Shown: positions 45,261-55,828, counted from the first letter of the stretch. The stretch: 61,675 bases of DNA from Candidatus Rifleibacteriota bacterium (GCA_017417215.1 JAFPZP010000026.1:1-61675), one strand, 5' to 3'. The notes: generated by a model not told the origin, from the sequence alone. Numbers and translations: made by a program.

Positions 45261-47399
45261 TTAGATTTCTGTTTCACTGGCTATTTCTTTTTCACATTGT
45301 TCAACTAGTGTCTTCAGATTTTCAGTTTCCATGCCAGTTGGGTTAGCATTAATGAATCTGTTGGCGGCATCAATTGCATCTCTGAACTGACGTTTTCTAG
45401 CATAGATTATAGCTAGGTTGTAATAAACCTGAACAAATTTCGGGTCTATTTCCAAGACTTTCATGTAGGCTGCAATAGCTTCATTGATTCTACCCTTTTC
45501 AAATTCTTCAGTACCAATATTGAAGAAAGCGGCTGCATCTGTTGGGTTAAGTTCGATAGCCTTTTTCCATAATTCGATAGCCTGGTCATACATGCCTTTG
45601 TTGTAGTAGGCAATACCAAGTTTATTGCGAGCTTCAGAATCTTGAGGATTATACTTAATAACGCGTTTCCAGATATCAATGGCTTTATCATACATTTCGC
45701 GGTTATGATAAGCTGTTGCAAGGTTAGATAGAATATCAGAATCTTCTGGTTTGTATTTAAGAGCTTTTTCCCAATATTCAACGGCTTTATCGAAGAGTTC
45801 CATCTTAATGTAGGCGATACCAAGCTTGTTATAGAGTTCACCATTTTCTGGAGTGATTCTTATGGCATCTTCCCATTCTGTGATTGCCTGGTCAAACATA
45901 TTCTTTTGGAAGTAGGCAATACCAAGGTTGTTGTGAGCATCAACATCATTTGGAGCCAATTCGATAACTTTTCTCCAGGAGAGAATAGCGTCATCAAGCA
46001 GACCTTTTTCGTCATAAGCATTACCAAGAACAAAGTAAGTGTTTGGATTGTTGGGGTCTAAATCAACTGTTTTCTTCCAGTTTTCAATTGCATTGTCGAG
46101 TTTACGTTTCTGACGATATGCATGACCTAGTTTGAAATACAAGTCTGGGTCATTTGGATTAAGGCTCTTGGCTTTTTCCCATTCTGCAAGAGCTTCATCG
46201 AATCTCTGAAGGTTGTAGTAAGCAATACCAAGATTATGATGAGCTTCAAAGTGGTCTGGGTCTAATTCGATGGCTTTCTGCCACTGGAATATAGCTTCCT
46301 GAGTCTTGTTCAGTTTTGAGTAAGCAATACCCAATTTGTGATGTAACTGTGGGTCGTCTGCTACGTAAGAAATAGCTCTGTTCCAGAATTTTGCAGCTTC
46401 AAGATAGTCTTCTAAGCCACAGTAAGCATTACCTATCTTTTCGCATATATCAGCGTCTTCGCTGCGTTTTTCTCTAACAGCATTCCAATAGAATATAGCT
46501 TTTTGGAAATTGCCGGAATTGTATTGAGCAACACCAAGATTAAAGTGGGCTTCTACGTCGTTGGGGTTGATAGAGATACATTTTTCCCAACTTGAGATGG
46601 CTTTTGGCAAATCGTCTAGCTTGCCATAAGCAGAACCTAGTTTAAAATATACTTCTGAGCTTTCTGGAGTGATTTCAAGAATCTTCTGCCAGGTTTCAAT
46701 AGCTTCACGATGCTGATTTAACTTAGAGTAGGCATTACCTAAATTGTTGTAGATTTCAGGCTGGCGTGGATTTAGAGAAAGGGCCTTTTTCCATTCATCA
46801 ATAGCTTGCTGATACATTTCAAGACGATAGAATACGATAGCAAGATTGTTGTGAGCTTCTGAATTCTTGGGGTTTAGTTCTATTGCTTTTGAGAAAGCAA
46901 TAACTGATTTGTCATCCAAACCCTTGTTGTAGTAAGCTACACCAAGTCTGAAGAATATATCTGAGTCTTCTGGATTAAGATTTGAGGCTTTTTCCCAAAG
47001 AGTGATAGCCTGGTCTTCTTTGCCTAAATTATAATAAGCGATACCTAGTTTGAAATGGATTTCCGGATCATGAGGACGAACTTCAAGACATTTTTCCCAA
47101 TACTCAATTGCACGCATATCTTCGCCTTTGTTATAGTAGGCGATACCTAAATTATGCAATACTTCATAGTTTTGTGGGTCTAAGGAAACAGCTATTTCCC
47201 ATTCTTTTAATGCTTCATCAATACGATTTAGCTGATAGTATGCAACACCAAGTTTGAATCTGGCTTCGCTGTTCTGTGGGTTCTTCATTAAGGACTGAAC
47301 CCATTCGTTGATGGCTTGTTCGTATTGTCCTTTGGTATAGTAAGCAATACCAAGATTATAATGGGTATTGGCTTCGTCTTGTAAATAAGTTCGCTTCAT
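45261..47399 (-). CDS. Twenty-TPR repeat protein with alternating repeat types
   Basis: 712 residues. I count 20 TPRs, each with a Trp near the start of helix B (EWEKA, YWEKC, LWKKA). Repeats alternate between HNLG/NNLG and FKLG forms for much of the protein, which suggests growth by a 68-residue two-TPR unit. No signal or membrane helix. GGAGG lies four bases before the ATG. Final 30 residues are charged non-TPR (LKTLVEQCEKEIASETEI). It follows the PP2C phosphatase by 31 bases, last in the long minus-strand series. A scaffold for the giant proteins or the phosphatase is inference. Confidence 0.85.
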   Translation of the reverse strand: MKRTYLQDEANTHYNLGIAYYTKGQYEQAINEWVQSLMKNPQNSEARFKLGVAYYQLNRIDEALKEWEIAVSLDPQNYEVLHNLGIAYYNKGEDMRAIEYWEKCLEVRPHDPEIHFKLGIAYYNLGKEDQAITLWEKASNLNPEDSDIFFRLGVAYYNKGLDDKSVIAFSKAIELNPKNSEAHNNLAIVFYRLEMYQQAIDEWKKALSLNPRQPEIYNNLGNAYSKLNQHREAIETWQKILEITPESSEVYFKLGSAYGKLDDLPKAISSWEKCISINPNDVEAHFNLGVAQYNSGNFQKAIFYWNAVREKRSEDADICEKIGNAYCGLEDYLEAAKFWNRAISYVADDPQLHHKLGIAYSKLNKTQEAIFQWQKAIELDPDHFEAHHNLGIAYYNLQRFDEALAEWEKAKSLNPNDPDLYFKLGHAYRQKRKLDNAIENWKKTVDLDPNNPNTYFVLGNAYDEKGLLDDAILSWRKVIELAPNDVDAHNNLGIAYFQKNMFDQAITEWEDAIRITPENGELYNKLGIAYIKMELFDKAVEYWEKALKYKPEDSDILSNLATAYHNREMYDKAIDIWKRVIKYNPQDSEARNKLGIAYYNKGMYDQAIELWKKAIELNPTDAAAFFNIGTEEFEKGRINEAIAAYMKVLEIDPKFVQVYYNLAIIYARKRQFRDAIDAANRFINANPTGMETENLKTLVEQCEKEIASETEI

Positions 47400-47430
47400 A
47401 AGGCCTCCAAAAATCTATTTCTTCTATATA

Positions 47431-48219
47431 TTAAATCTTGTGCTGATATAGGCTGACAGTAACGTTGTCCGGACCACCCTTAAGGCAGGCAGCCTGAATC
47501 AGATGATTGGCAAGAGCTTTTAAATCAGTATTATCATTATAATAGCGGCTGAATATTTCTATAATTTCAGGTTCTTCTAATACGCCGCAAAGACCGTCTG
47601 TGCAGAACAAAACTATATCGTTGTTTGCTAGCGGAACGTATTTGTTATCTACTTTAACAGGTGCTCCTGAACCTGCACCTAATACTCTTGTAATTATATT
47701 CTTCTGGGGATGATAGAAAGCTTCTTCCTGGGTTATTTTTCCTTCGTCAACATACTGCTGAACAAGAGAATGATCTTTTGTAAGTTGGCGTAAACCGTTG
47801 GCACCATAACAATAGGCTCTGCTATCGCCTACGTGGGTTAGCAAAAGATTATCTTTTAATATCATTCCAGCAACTATAGTGGTGCCCATTCCATATAGCT
47901 TCTGGTCTTCGATACCTTCTTTATAAATATTGAAATGAGATTTCTGAATATATTTATCAAAAAGTTCAAGATATTCGGAATTGCTTGTTTCTTGAGTTCT
48001 AGTAAGAATGTCTTGGATAATACAGGTTTTCATGGTTTCAACTGCTAGATAAGAAGCACGTTCACCAGCAGGTCCGCCCCCCATACCATCACAAAGTAAC
48101 ATTACAACTGTTTCGCTAAAACTTCCGTCAGGGTTACATAGCTTATAAGCAAATGATTCAGCATAGTCTTCGTTGTTTGTTCGAACTTTACCGATATCAC
48201 TAAGTGTGAAAAAAGTCAT
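47431..48219 (-). CDS. PP2C-type Ser/Thr protein phosphatase (PrpC-like)
   Basis: 262 residues. All PP2C motifs present: SDIGKVRTNNEDY (Arg and Asn-Glu-Asp, near residue 7-18), LLCDGMGGGPAGERAS (near 42), LTHVGDSRAYCY (near 130), LFCTDGLCGVLE (near 205) and GGPDNVTVSLY (near 247). These give an intact two-metal site, unlike the SpoIIE-like gene at 13.3 kb. It lies between the 1310-residue protein and the 20-TPR protein, so it probably dephosphorylates a component of that system (inference). No partner kinase in the window. Confidence 0.9.
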   Translation of the reverse strand: MTFFTLSDIGKVRTNNEDYAESFAYKLCNPDGSFSETVVMLLCDGMGGGPAGERASYLAVETMKTCIIQDILTRTQETSNSEYLELFDKYIQKSHFNIYKEGIEDQKLYGMGTTIVAGMILKDNLLLTHVGDSRAYCYGANGLRQLTKDHSLVQQYVDEGKITQEEAFYHPQKNIITRVLGAGSGAPVKVDNKYVPLANNDIVLFCTDGLCGVLEEPEIIEIFSRYYNDNTDLKALANHLIQAACLKGGPDNVTVSLYQHKI

Positions 48220-48277
48220 TCTTTTCCCCCAATAAATAGTCTAAATATTTTATCCACTTTGCTTTTCTAAGTCAACT

Positions 48278-51200
48278 CTAATCTATAATTTCTATTTCCT
48301 TTTCATTAGTTTTTAAATCTATAAAATCAGGAATATAAATTGGTCGATAGGACATGCGTTTTGGACGAGTTGATGAACTTTGCTTAAAGTCACTTTCTTC
48401 TTTATTGAAAATAAACGCTGAAAAAGCTAATTTGCTTTTCCCAAATTTTTCAATACTATTGTTAGGTTCAATTACAATTCCATTATATTTTTCTGGCTTC
48501 TGAAGCTTATATTCAAAGGGTTTCTTTTCTTCCATTTTGTTATGAGAAGCCTTAGGTGGAATTAGGCTTAAAGATTTTTCTGTAATCTTTCTTTGGGTGA
48601 ACCCTATTTCACTTATATAAGTTGAAGACAACATTATTTCTTTTATATAGTCTTCTTTTGCAAAAGTATTTCTAACTAATGGCTCTATTTGCGGTATTTG
48701 GATATTGAAATCGAAATACTTTTCGTTTCCGAAAGCATTATTATTATACTTAGCTTGAAATTCTTCAAAGCCCATTAGTTTTTCTTCTGATAAAAAATTT
48801 ACCTTTAGCTGTATGTTCTTATTCTTTCTGAGAAGAATTATCCAATGGAAAGAAGGAGAATCCATAGTATAAGGATTAGATTCTGGTTTTGAATAGTAGT
48901 TTTCCTTAGAGTTTTTCAGACTTTGACTGTATTTTAGAGAGTTAATAGTCTGACCTCTGCGTTTAAACTTATAGCTATGGTTTTCAAGTATTTTGAAAAA
49001 CTTAGGTGTTATGAGATGTTGTAACTGTTCAGGAATATCATTGTTGTTCAGATTCGGCTTCAAAAGTTTGGGAGAAATAAATTCCTTAAGTTTATTGGAA
49101 TTGACGTTTTCAGAACTAATTATAAAATAGTTAGAGGCTTTAATGTTGTCTTGATAATCAGAATAATATTTTTCTGTATAATTATCATGAATATCTACCA
49201 AACCAAAGTCAAATTGAGATACTCTGAAATCTTCCTGGAATTTGCAACTATTGTAAGAATTTTCATCAGCTTCTTTAGCAAAGAATAAAGTATCTTCGAA
49301 AGTGAATTTATTTTCAGGAATATATGGGAAGCGAAAAGTCCTGAATCTTGTAGTATATTCTGCGTTATATTCCTTGGCTGGGTAAGTGTCAGGGAAGAAC
49401 TGCGGCAAAGTCCAGTCTTTCTGCCTTGTTATATGGCAGCCTAGATTCTTTGCTACAAAATCTGGTTTTGTATTGTCTTTTAAATCAATCGACAGCTTGG
49501 AATTCCAATAGTTGGTAAAGCCTTTTTGATAAAGAATACCACTGATTCTGGCCAGTTTGAACTTTCTGCTTCTAATTAGAAATCTATTTATTTGAGGCAT
49601 TATAGTGGTCATAACACCTCTTAGATAGTTTTCACTTAAAGAATAACTATTGTTGATTGTTTTAAGCTTTTTGAATAAGTATTTTTTGCTGCGTATTCTT
49701 TGAGAAGACAAGAAAGAAGTAATGATTCTTGCAACATAATCATGGACATCTTCTTTTTCCCAAGATTGCTTGAAAGAACTGATTCCCTTGGGTTGATCCT
49801 GTTTCAAGTTAGTATCGTTGCCTTTGGAAGCATAGTATTCTTTGGGCGAATTGTTCGGTGTTATGTCGGTATGAAGCAACCTTTTCGGGTTCTTCATACT
49901 TAATTCAGGAACATAAAGCTTGCTTTTGGTAAGTATAAAAAAGCTTTCGTTATAAATATTATCTATTATTACATCTTTAATAGAGTAACTATCTCGGGTT
50001 GTTAACTGATAAAACTTAGGCGGACCAAATGAGAAATCCGGGAATCCAAAGGGGTATGGACCTAGTCGTAATTTGCAAATAAATGATTTTAACTGCTTTT
50101 TCCAACCTGGTGGAGGAATAATATTTTTCTGTTGCAGATTTCTTATTCTGTTAATGCCTATGATATCGAATTTAATATTAAATTGTTCGACTATTTGTTT
50201 GGGTAGGTATTCGCAGAAAGAATAGTCTTCTGGATAATAGATACTTGTGAAACAATCGGTTTTCTGGCTTGGTTTAGAGAATAAGGCATCTGTATTTTTT
50301 AATACATTTAGATATAATGCAACTTTATTTATAGGTTGCTTTGTCTTAGGTGGCAATATTCTCTTTTGAGGTTTAAGAAAAGAAATGCTGTAATCTGATT
50401 TTTTCTTAAATATACTATGCAACAATAATCTTAGGCTTCTTAGACGATTTGCTCCAATTCGTTTTATTTCTGTAAGTCTTTCTATGGGAGAATTCTTAGA
50501 AACCGAGATTTTATTTTTTTCTGACAATACTATTTTTTCAATAATACATCTATTTATAAGTATTTTTTCTTTAACTGGTTTTTGAATATAAGTTATTTTT
50601 CTTGGAATCTGGAAATTAGATAGATATTCTGGAGTTTTAGCTTTTTTACTTTTGGGAGTTAGTCTAGGCAGTATAAAAGCTTTAAATAAAAAGCGTAATT
50701 TCTTACTGTTGTTGAATGATATCTTTGAAGTAACATTATGAATTGCTTTATAAGAATATAAGGCATGCTTGGGGCTTTTATTGAAGAAAGAGCTTCTTCG
50801 TAATCTGTAGCTATTTGATATTTTTAAAGAATCTTCGTTAATAAGATTAGAAAAGCTAATAGGGCTTTTGTGATTAAACAAAACTTTAGCGTAATCAGCT
50901 TTAAGTCTATTTCTGCGAGGAATTAAAATCTGGGCTGTTATTCTTTCCAGGTTTTGCATCTTATAGATTTTGTCTTTGCTCAAAAAACTTGGTTTTGTTA
51001 TTTTTAATTTGAAAGCTCGTCTAGGAGCTTTGTATTTTATCGGAACTACGAGAGGCTTTTTCCCAGCAAGAATCTGTTTCTTAAAGGAATAAGCATCAAA
51101 ATTTTCGTTTTTCAAATCAATACTGAATTCTTTTATAGATTCAGATTTTAAGCAGTTACAATTTTTTTGAGGTAAAGTTTTATATATCTCTTTTTCTTTT

Positions 51201-52210
51201 GTATTGAAGTTTCTAGAAGGAAAGTTAGATTCCTGGCGGTCGGCAATAAAATTAGAAATATCCGTTAAAAAGTTAACATCATTATTAGAGTTTAAATTAT
51301 CTAAGTAAGGTTTTAGTTTTGTGTTGGCAGTAAGATAAAATTTCGCGAAATAGTCGCTTGTAGTAGCTTCTTCGTATATGCTTTTCCAAACATATTTTAT
51401 AGCTTCCAGATAACGGAAAACCTTTTTTAATTTATAATCAGATTCAAAGGGGGCTTTTTCTACTACTATGTCTTTATTAGGTTCAATAGGCTTTAAAAAT
51501 GAGCCTAATCCTAGAAATCGATAATTGTTTAAATTAGAATAAGAATATTTTGAAAAGTCATAGAGACAGATTTGAGTAAACTCATTTTTTATGACTAATT
51601 CATCATTATGAAAAGAATAGTATTCTACATCGGGCTTTTCTTCATTGCTAACGATTTGTGATTCCTGACGAAGGAGCAGTTTCTCTGTTAAATCTGTTTG
51701 AGGTATCTGGAATCTGAAGTTAAAGTTATCATATCCGTAAGGAAACCAATTATCTATTTTGATTGTTTTTGTATGAGCTGGTTTGAAATCATTAGATAAT
51801 AGAGGCTTGAGAACTTTGATATAAGTGACTTCAAACGGGGTTATTTCACTGGAAAGTTCTGTATCTATCGGGTAGTAAACAGATTTCTGCCTTAGCTTCC
51901 TGTAATTGTAATAATAAGCCAAAGGGATTGAATAATCTGTAAGCTCAGTAATTACTACTTTTTGCTTGAATTCTGCAAAAGCTTTGTCATCTGGCTCGGT
52001 TTTTAGCTTATAGAGTATTTCATCATAAGCTGAATAGCATTTTCTGAATTTGTAGTCTGTAGAAGGTTTTATGGGCTGGTTCTTTTCAGAAAGCAAAGCC
52101 CTTCCTACTATAGTAAGTACTCTTCTATCTACAAAGTCTGTTTTATAGATATTTTCGCTTGGAATATCAAAAACAGGCAAATCAGATTTTCTAGGCAGGA
52201 TGAGTGGCAT
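48278..52210 (-). CDS. Giant unknown protein, 1310 residues
   Basis: No recognised domain, signal peptide or membrane helix. The chain is rich in Lys, Phe, Tyr, Asn, Ile, Ser and Pro, poor in Gly and Ala, without catalytic motifs, and consists of short aromatic-proline segments such as FQIPRKITYI, FLKPQKRILPP and LKEFISPKLLKP. Basic segments (about residues 380-650) alternate with mixed ones. The composition suggests an extended or largely disordered chain. It lies nine bases after the 1202-residue P-loop protein and shares the EFISPKL word with it. The ATG has no clear ribosome site, which suggests translational coupling. Function unknown; a scaffold or adhesin-like structural component is a guess. 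Confidence 0.7.
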   Translation of the reverse strand: MPLILPRKSDLPVFDIPSENIYKTDFVDRRVLTIVGRALLSEKNQPIKPSTDYKFRKCYSAYDEILYKLKTEPDDKAFAEFKQKVVITELTDYSIPLAYYYNYRKLRQKSVYYPIDTELSSEITPFEVTYIKVLKPLLSNDFKPAHTKTIKIDNWFPYGYDNFNFRFQIPQTDLTEKLLLRQESQIVSNEEKPDVEYYSFHNDELVIKNEFTQICLYDFSKYSYSNLNNYRFLGLGSFLKPIEPNKDIVVEKAPFESDYKLKKVFRYLEAIKYVWKSIYEEATTSDYFAKFYLTANTKLKPYLDNLNSNNDVNFLTDISNFIADRQESNFPSRNFNTKEKEIYKTLPQKNCNCLKSESIKEFSIDLKNENFDAYSFKKQILAGKKPLVVPIKYKAPRRAFKLKITKPSFLSKDKIYKMQNLERITAQILIPRRNRLKADYAKVLFNHKSPISFSNLINEDSLKISNSYRLRRSSFFNKSPKHALYSYKAIHNVTSKISFNNSKKLRFLFKAFILPRLTPKSKKAKTPEYLSNFQIPRKITYIQKPVKEKILINRCIIEKIVLSEKNKISVSKNSPIERLTEIKRIGANRLRSLRLLLHSIFKKKSDYSISFLKPQKRILPPKTKQPINKVALYLNVLKNTDALFSKPSQKTDCFTSIYYPEDYSFCEYLPKQIVEQFNIKFDIIGINRIRNLQQKNIIPPPGWKKQLKSFICKLRLGPYPFGFPDFSFGPPKFYQLTTRDSYSIKDVIIDNIYNESFFILTKSKLYVPELSMKNPKRLLHTDITPNNSPKEYYASKGNDTNLKQDQPKGISSFKQSWEKEDVHDYVARIITSFLSSQRIRSKKYLFKKLKTINNSYSLSENYLRGVMTTIMPQINRFLIRSRKFKLARISGILYQKGFTNYWNSKLSIDLKDNTKPDFVAKNLGCHITRQKDWTLPQFFPDTYPAKEYNAEYTTRFRTFRFPYIPENKFTFEDTLFFAKEADENSYNSCKFQEDFRVSQFDFGLVDIHDNYTEKYYSDYQDNIKASNYFIISSENVNSNKLKEFISPKLLKPNLNNNDIPEQLQHLITPKFFKILENHSYKFKRRGQTINSLKYSQSLKNSKENYYSKPESNPYTMDSPSFHWIILLRKNKNIQLKVNFLSEEKLMGFEEFQAKYNNNAFGNEKYFDFNIQIPQIEPLVRNTFAKEDYIKEIMLSSTYISEIGFTQRKITEKSLSLIPPKASHNKMEEKKPFEYKLQKPEKYNGIVIEPNNSIEKFGKSKLAFSAFIFNKEESDFKQSSSTRPKRMSYRPIYIPDFIDLKTNEKEIEIID

Positions 52211-52219
52211 GATTTATTT

Positions 52220-55200
52220 CTATAAGTTGCTTACACTACTGGCACTTATTAATTCAGTAGCTTTGGCAGACTGCGCCTTTGCTAGAGCAAGCAGGTCCTT
52301 TATATGATTGTTCTGGATTCTATAGGGCTTACGTATGAATACTCTGCTGAGTCTTAAGGTAATATCTTCGTGTGGACGGAATTCTACATTGGTAGGTATA
52401 GGTATGAACTTATACTTGATATCGAAGTTATCAATTGTAGTTTCGTTGTTTATAGGAGGTATATTAGAGTTGAACTCACAGAGAGTTGGACCTGTAGCAT
52501 CGCTGAATTCCCATAACAGATGTTTGAACAGAATATCTATGGCTTTTTCTGGTATAACAAAGAATTTGCCTCTGCTTAGTTTCGGGAAAGGAGGCTTAGC
52601 CGCAATTTTCTTGAGAATATAGCGAGAAATAAGCTTGGGAGATATGAATTCCTGTTCAAATGGTTTCTGGATAATATTATTATCCTGATTTTGACAGGTT
52701 GTTTTTGGAATAAACAGGTCGAATTTTGCATCGGCAAGTTTAAAGGTAAACTCATAATGAGGTCTGTGATTATTTAAATTTGTAAAGTTGTTTATGAGTT
52801 TCAGAGTTTTAACACGAACTGGATACTTAGGTCGAATATCACTCTTTGTTTCTTCTATAATCAGTTTGTCATCATGATGAATAATGGTTTGTATCTTCAA
52901 CGGAGTTCGCATGTGAATATCAGTGCTGAATTTGATAATATCTGTTGAAGGTATATTCCAGCCATAAGCAAAGAATTTTTCGGTTCTGAATCTCATCTTT
53001 TCGATGAAAATATCAGGTGGGGCAAGTTCAGAATCAAAAGTAGAATCAATATTTAATTCTGAATTATCCCTGAATTCAATATCACTATCTAATGCTATTG
53101 ATTTAATATTTTCAGCACCAATAAGCGGTAATTTAGGATATTTGAGATAATCTTCGGCGAATGCTGGTTTTTTAGGTGCATTTACTAACATACTAACTTT
53201 CAAATCCTTGAAATCTGGTTCAAAGAATTTTAAGTAGCGATGTTTGTGTTCAGGAAGTTCTGTATTATACTGAGCTGCTTGTCCTCTAAGAACTTTAAGC
53301 GGAGAAACCTGTATTCTGAATGGATTAAGCTCGTTGAATTTCTTTATTTCTTCACTTGCCCAAACAGGCTGGCGCAATTTTCTTGTTACTGGTATTTCTA
53401 TTGCTTTGGGGAAGAAGATTACCGGGAATATTTCATTGTAAGCAACTTTGTAATCTGTATTGTTTACGATTACTTTGTTAGAAACTTTCAGCTTGCCTAA
53501 CTTGAATATCTGATACATCAGTGGCTTCTGATAAGTTGATCTTCTTCTTATTAATAAATCTGGTTCCATATATTTATGTTCAAACTTTGTATTTAATTCC
53601 GGTTTGTATTCTTCACCTTTTAAACGCTTTTCATCAAAAATTAAATCTGGAATTTCTTCTCTAACCTGGATTCTGTAACGGTATTCCATCATTACATCCT
53701 CCAGGTTTATACTGGAGGGCAATGGTCTAAAGGTCTTACTAATAAAACCTGCTTTGAAAACCTGTTTTGAAATATCTAGCTCGTATGTTTTCGGAGATAC
53801 TAACAGATTTCTTTCTGTATCTACGAAGAGATTATGATTAAGCATAATCTTTTCGTTCTTAACATTTCTAGCATAGATTCCAAATTTTGGTGCAGAAGTC
53901 TGCAAATTCCAAACAATGTTTTTCTGATTAAACTCAGGCTTATGAAATGTAAAAGAGCTTTGTTCATAAAGCTTTGGAGAATCTGTTTTCTGCTTTTGCG
54001 TATTATCTGACCAATTGGAATCAAGCTCAATCTTATATTTGTTTTCAATGTTCAGATTATATTTTGCAATAGCAATGCTTGCTATATTGCTTGTGTCTTC
54101 TTTGGGAACAAGCAATTCGATTCTGCTACTAGAAAAATCTTCATTAATCAAGGAGAATTTTCCAGTTGGTAATTGATGTATGCCATCGGAACAGAAGAAG
54201 AAATTTGTTTTTCTTAAACCAAAATCTGAACTGAACTCAAATTTCTTATCACGGGCAAAGATATCAAAAATAGAGTAGGGTGTTAGATTCTTTATAATAT
54301 AGTCATAAAAAGGTGTTAATTTTATTTCGTTCTTTATAACTGGAGGCAGAGTCAGATATCTATTGTTTGAATTAAATCTTGTTTTTATTTTTGCTTCAAG
54401 ATTAAAGGATAATGGCAGTTCAGTTGGAATATAAACGGGGCTGACACCATGTTTGTTGACTATATCTGTATGCGATTGGAATAAAATATTTTTCTTCAGA
54501 CCTATTAGACCTATAATATTGCTTAAAGTAGGTATTTCAGCAATTTCATTCCTTTGTGGAAATAGTATAGGTGAAGGGAAATTATTTTTTATTGGTACTA
54601 TTGGCAGAGTAGGATTCAGTTTTGCAACAGGATTTGAATAGAAGCTGTCATCGAAAGTAAAGATTGATTTAAAGCTTAAAGTATATGTTGCTTCTCTGTC
54701 GACCTGACTTACAGTTCGAAAACTATCTATGAGATTTTTGGGCTCAAAAGCAGAGGGGTGCTCTGATTTTACTGTTGGAACAGAGCGATAGAATGGTATG
54801 TCACTTCTTATGCCTAGGAGCTTTTGCCCGAGAGAAGTCAGTCTGATTCTAATTCTGAAATTCTGTTCGTTTTGCTCTACATAAATATTTACATCTGCTG
54901 GATTAATAAAAAGCTTTGTAGCTACTTTGTGCTGTATGTCTTCCAGGTAAGGGTATATTCGACTAAGAAGAGTTCCGCTTATGCAGGATTGGTAAGTATT
55001 GGCTTCCCTCATTAAATAGCTGATAGAAGCTGAACCATTCAATAGTCTGAATAGCCCGACGATATACTGACCTATTAAAGAGTTTTTCTCTGTAACAAAG
55101 GCTTTTGTTCTGGCTTGTTGTTCTATAAACTCATCTATGAAAGGAACAATATAAGTTAATGGATAAGTAAAAATGCTTCTTATATCTGTTGCGGAAAGAA

Positions 55201-55828
55201 GTTCGTCGCTTGGATTCTGAAAATCAGAAGTATTTGGAACTTTGTTGAATAGAAAATATGTGTTCTCTTCTGCTTGATAACTGACTGTCTGGTTGTTTTG
55301 AATAAAGTTATCTAAGTTAAGCAGACTTTTTTCATCTGGCAAAGATATGATTATTGAAGCAGGCTTACAACCACGCCATAAGTAAGATTTGGAAATCAAG
55401 TCAGAAATAACAGCACTTTCTTTTACTCCCGGAGCTAAGTTGATTAAAACGTAGTCAAATGTGCTGCTTAATTGTAGGAAAAAGTCTCTGAATGCAGTAT
55501 CTGACGCAAGTTCATACGGGGTTTTTATTTGATGAGCAGGGAAATAAGAAAGCTTGTTAGTATCTGTAAAATAGAAATTCTGCTGGAAACGTGGGCTTTT
55601 AGAAGAAACTAACTCTGTTAGTTCCTGGTAATCTTTAACTTCTATTGATTTAGGGAATGCTATGCGCAGTTTTTCGGGCGAAGTATAGTCAAAATCTATT
55701 ACGGCAACTTTGTAACTTAGACTGCATAAATAAATAGAGGTATTCGCGACAATGGAAGATTTGCCCGAACTCTCTCTGACAGAACTAAAAAAATATATGG
55801 GTGTTAGATTTGTAAAGCCCCGTTGCAT
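52220..55828 (-). CDS. Giant protein with degenerate MinD/BY-kinase-like P-loop domain
   Basis: 1202 residues from the ATG at 55828 (a GTG at 55846 adds six). Residues 1-280 look like a ParA/MinD/CpaE-type P-loop ATPase: IYFFSSVRESSGKSSIVANT (deviant Walker A at 18-25 with Arg in place of the signature Lys), AVIDFDYTSPEKLRI (about 42-56) and FDYVLINLAPGVKES (about 124-138), where the Walker B Asp is Asn130. The rest (about 350-1200) is an extended region like that of the next gene, with repeating words (YRIQ, FRIQ, EPDF, EPDL, PPDI). No membrane helix. The ATPase may be inactive or a scaffold. It follows the MBL-fold gene and precedes the 1310-residue gene. Confidence 0.72.
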   Translation of the reverse strand: MQRGFTNLTPIYFFSSVRESSGKSSIVANTSIYLCSLSYKVAVIDFDYTSPEKLRIAFPKSIEVKDYQELTELVSSKSPRFQQNFYFTDTNKLSYFPAHQIKTPYELASDTAFRDFFLQLSSTFDYVLINLAPGVKESAVISDLISKSYLWRGCKPASIIISLPDEKSLLNLDNFIQNNQTVSYQAEENTYFLFNKVPNTSDFQNPSDELLSATDIRSIFTYPLTYIVPFIDEFIEQQARTKAFVTEKNSLIGQYIVGLFRLLNGSASISYLMREANTYQSCISGTLLSRIYPYLEDIQHKVATKLFINPADVNIYVEQNEQNFRIRIRLTSLGQKLLGIRSDIPFYRSVPTVKSEHPSAFEPKNLIDSFRTVSQVDREATYTLSFKSIFTFDDSFYSNPVAKLNPTLPIVPIKNNFPSPILFPQRNEIAEIPTLSNIIGLIGLKKNILFQSHTDIVNKHGVSPVYIPTELPLSFNLEAKIKTRFNSNNRYLTLPPVIKNEIKLTPFYDYIIKNLTPYSIFDIFARDKKFEFSSDFGLRKTNFFFCSDGIHQLPTGKFSLINEDFSSSRIELLVPKEDTSNIASIAIAKYNLNIENKYKIELDSNWSDNTQKQKTDSPKLYEQSSFTFHKPEFNQKNIVWNLQTSAPKFGIYARNVKNEKIMLNHNLFVDTERNLLVSPKTYELDISKQVFKAGFISKTFRPLPSSINLEDVMMEYRYRIQVREEIPDLIFDEKRLKGEEYKPELNTKFEHKYMEPDLLIRRRSTYQKPLMYQIFKLGKLKVSNKVIVNNTDYKVAYNEIFPVIFFPKAIEIPVTRKLRQPVWASEEIKKFNELNPFRIQVSPLKVLRGQAAQYNTELPEHKHRYLKFFEPDFKDLKVSMLVNAPKKPAFAEDYLKYPKLPLIGAENIKSIALDSDIEFRDNSELNIDSTFDSELAPPDIFIEKMRFRTEKFFAYGWNIPSTDIIKFSTDIHMRTPLKIQTIIHHDDKLIIEETKSDIRPKYPVRVKTLKLINNFTNLNNHRPHYEFTFKLADAKFDLFIPKTTCQNQDNNIIQKPFEQEFISPKLISRYILKKIAAKPPFPKLSRGKFFVIPEKAIDILFKHLLWEFSDATGPTLCEFNSNIPPINNETTIDNFDIKYKFIPIPTNVEFRPHEDITLRLSRVFIRKPYRIQNNHIKDLLALAKAQSAKATELISASSVSNL

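Noticed and set aside
52335..52622. Plus-strand frame inside the P-loop giant gene
   Set aside because: Shadow frame with no recognisable start or motif.
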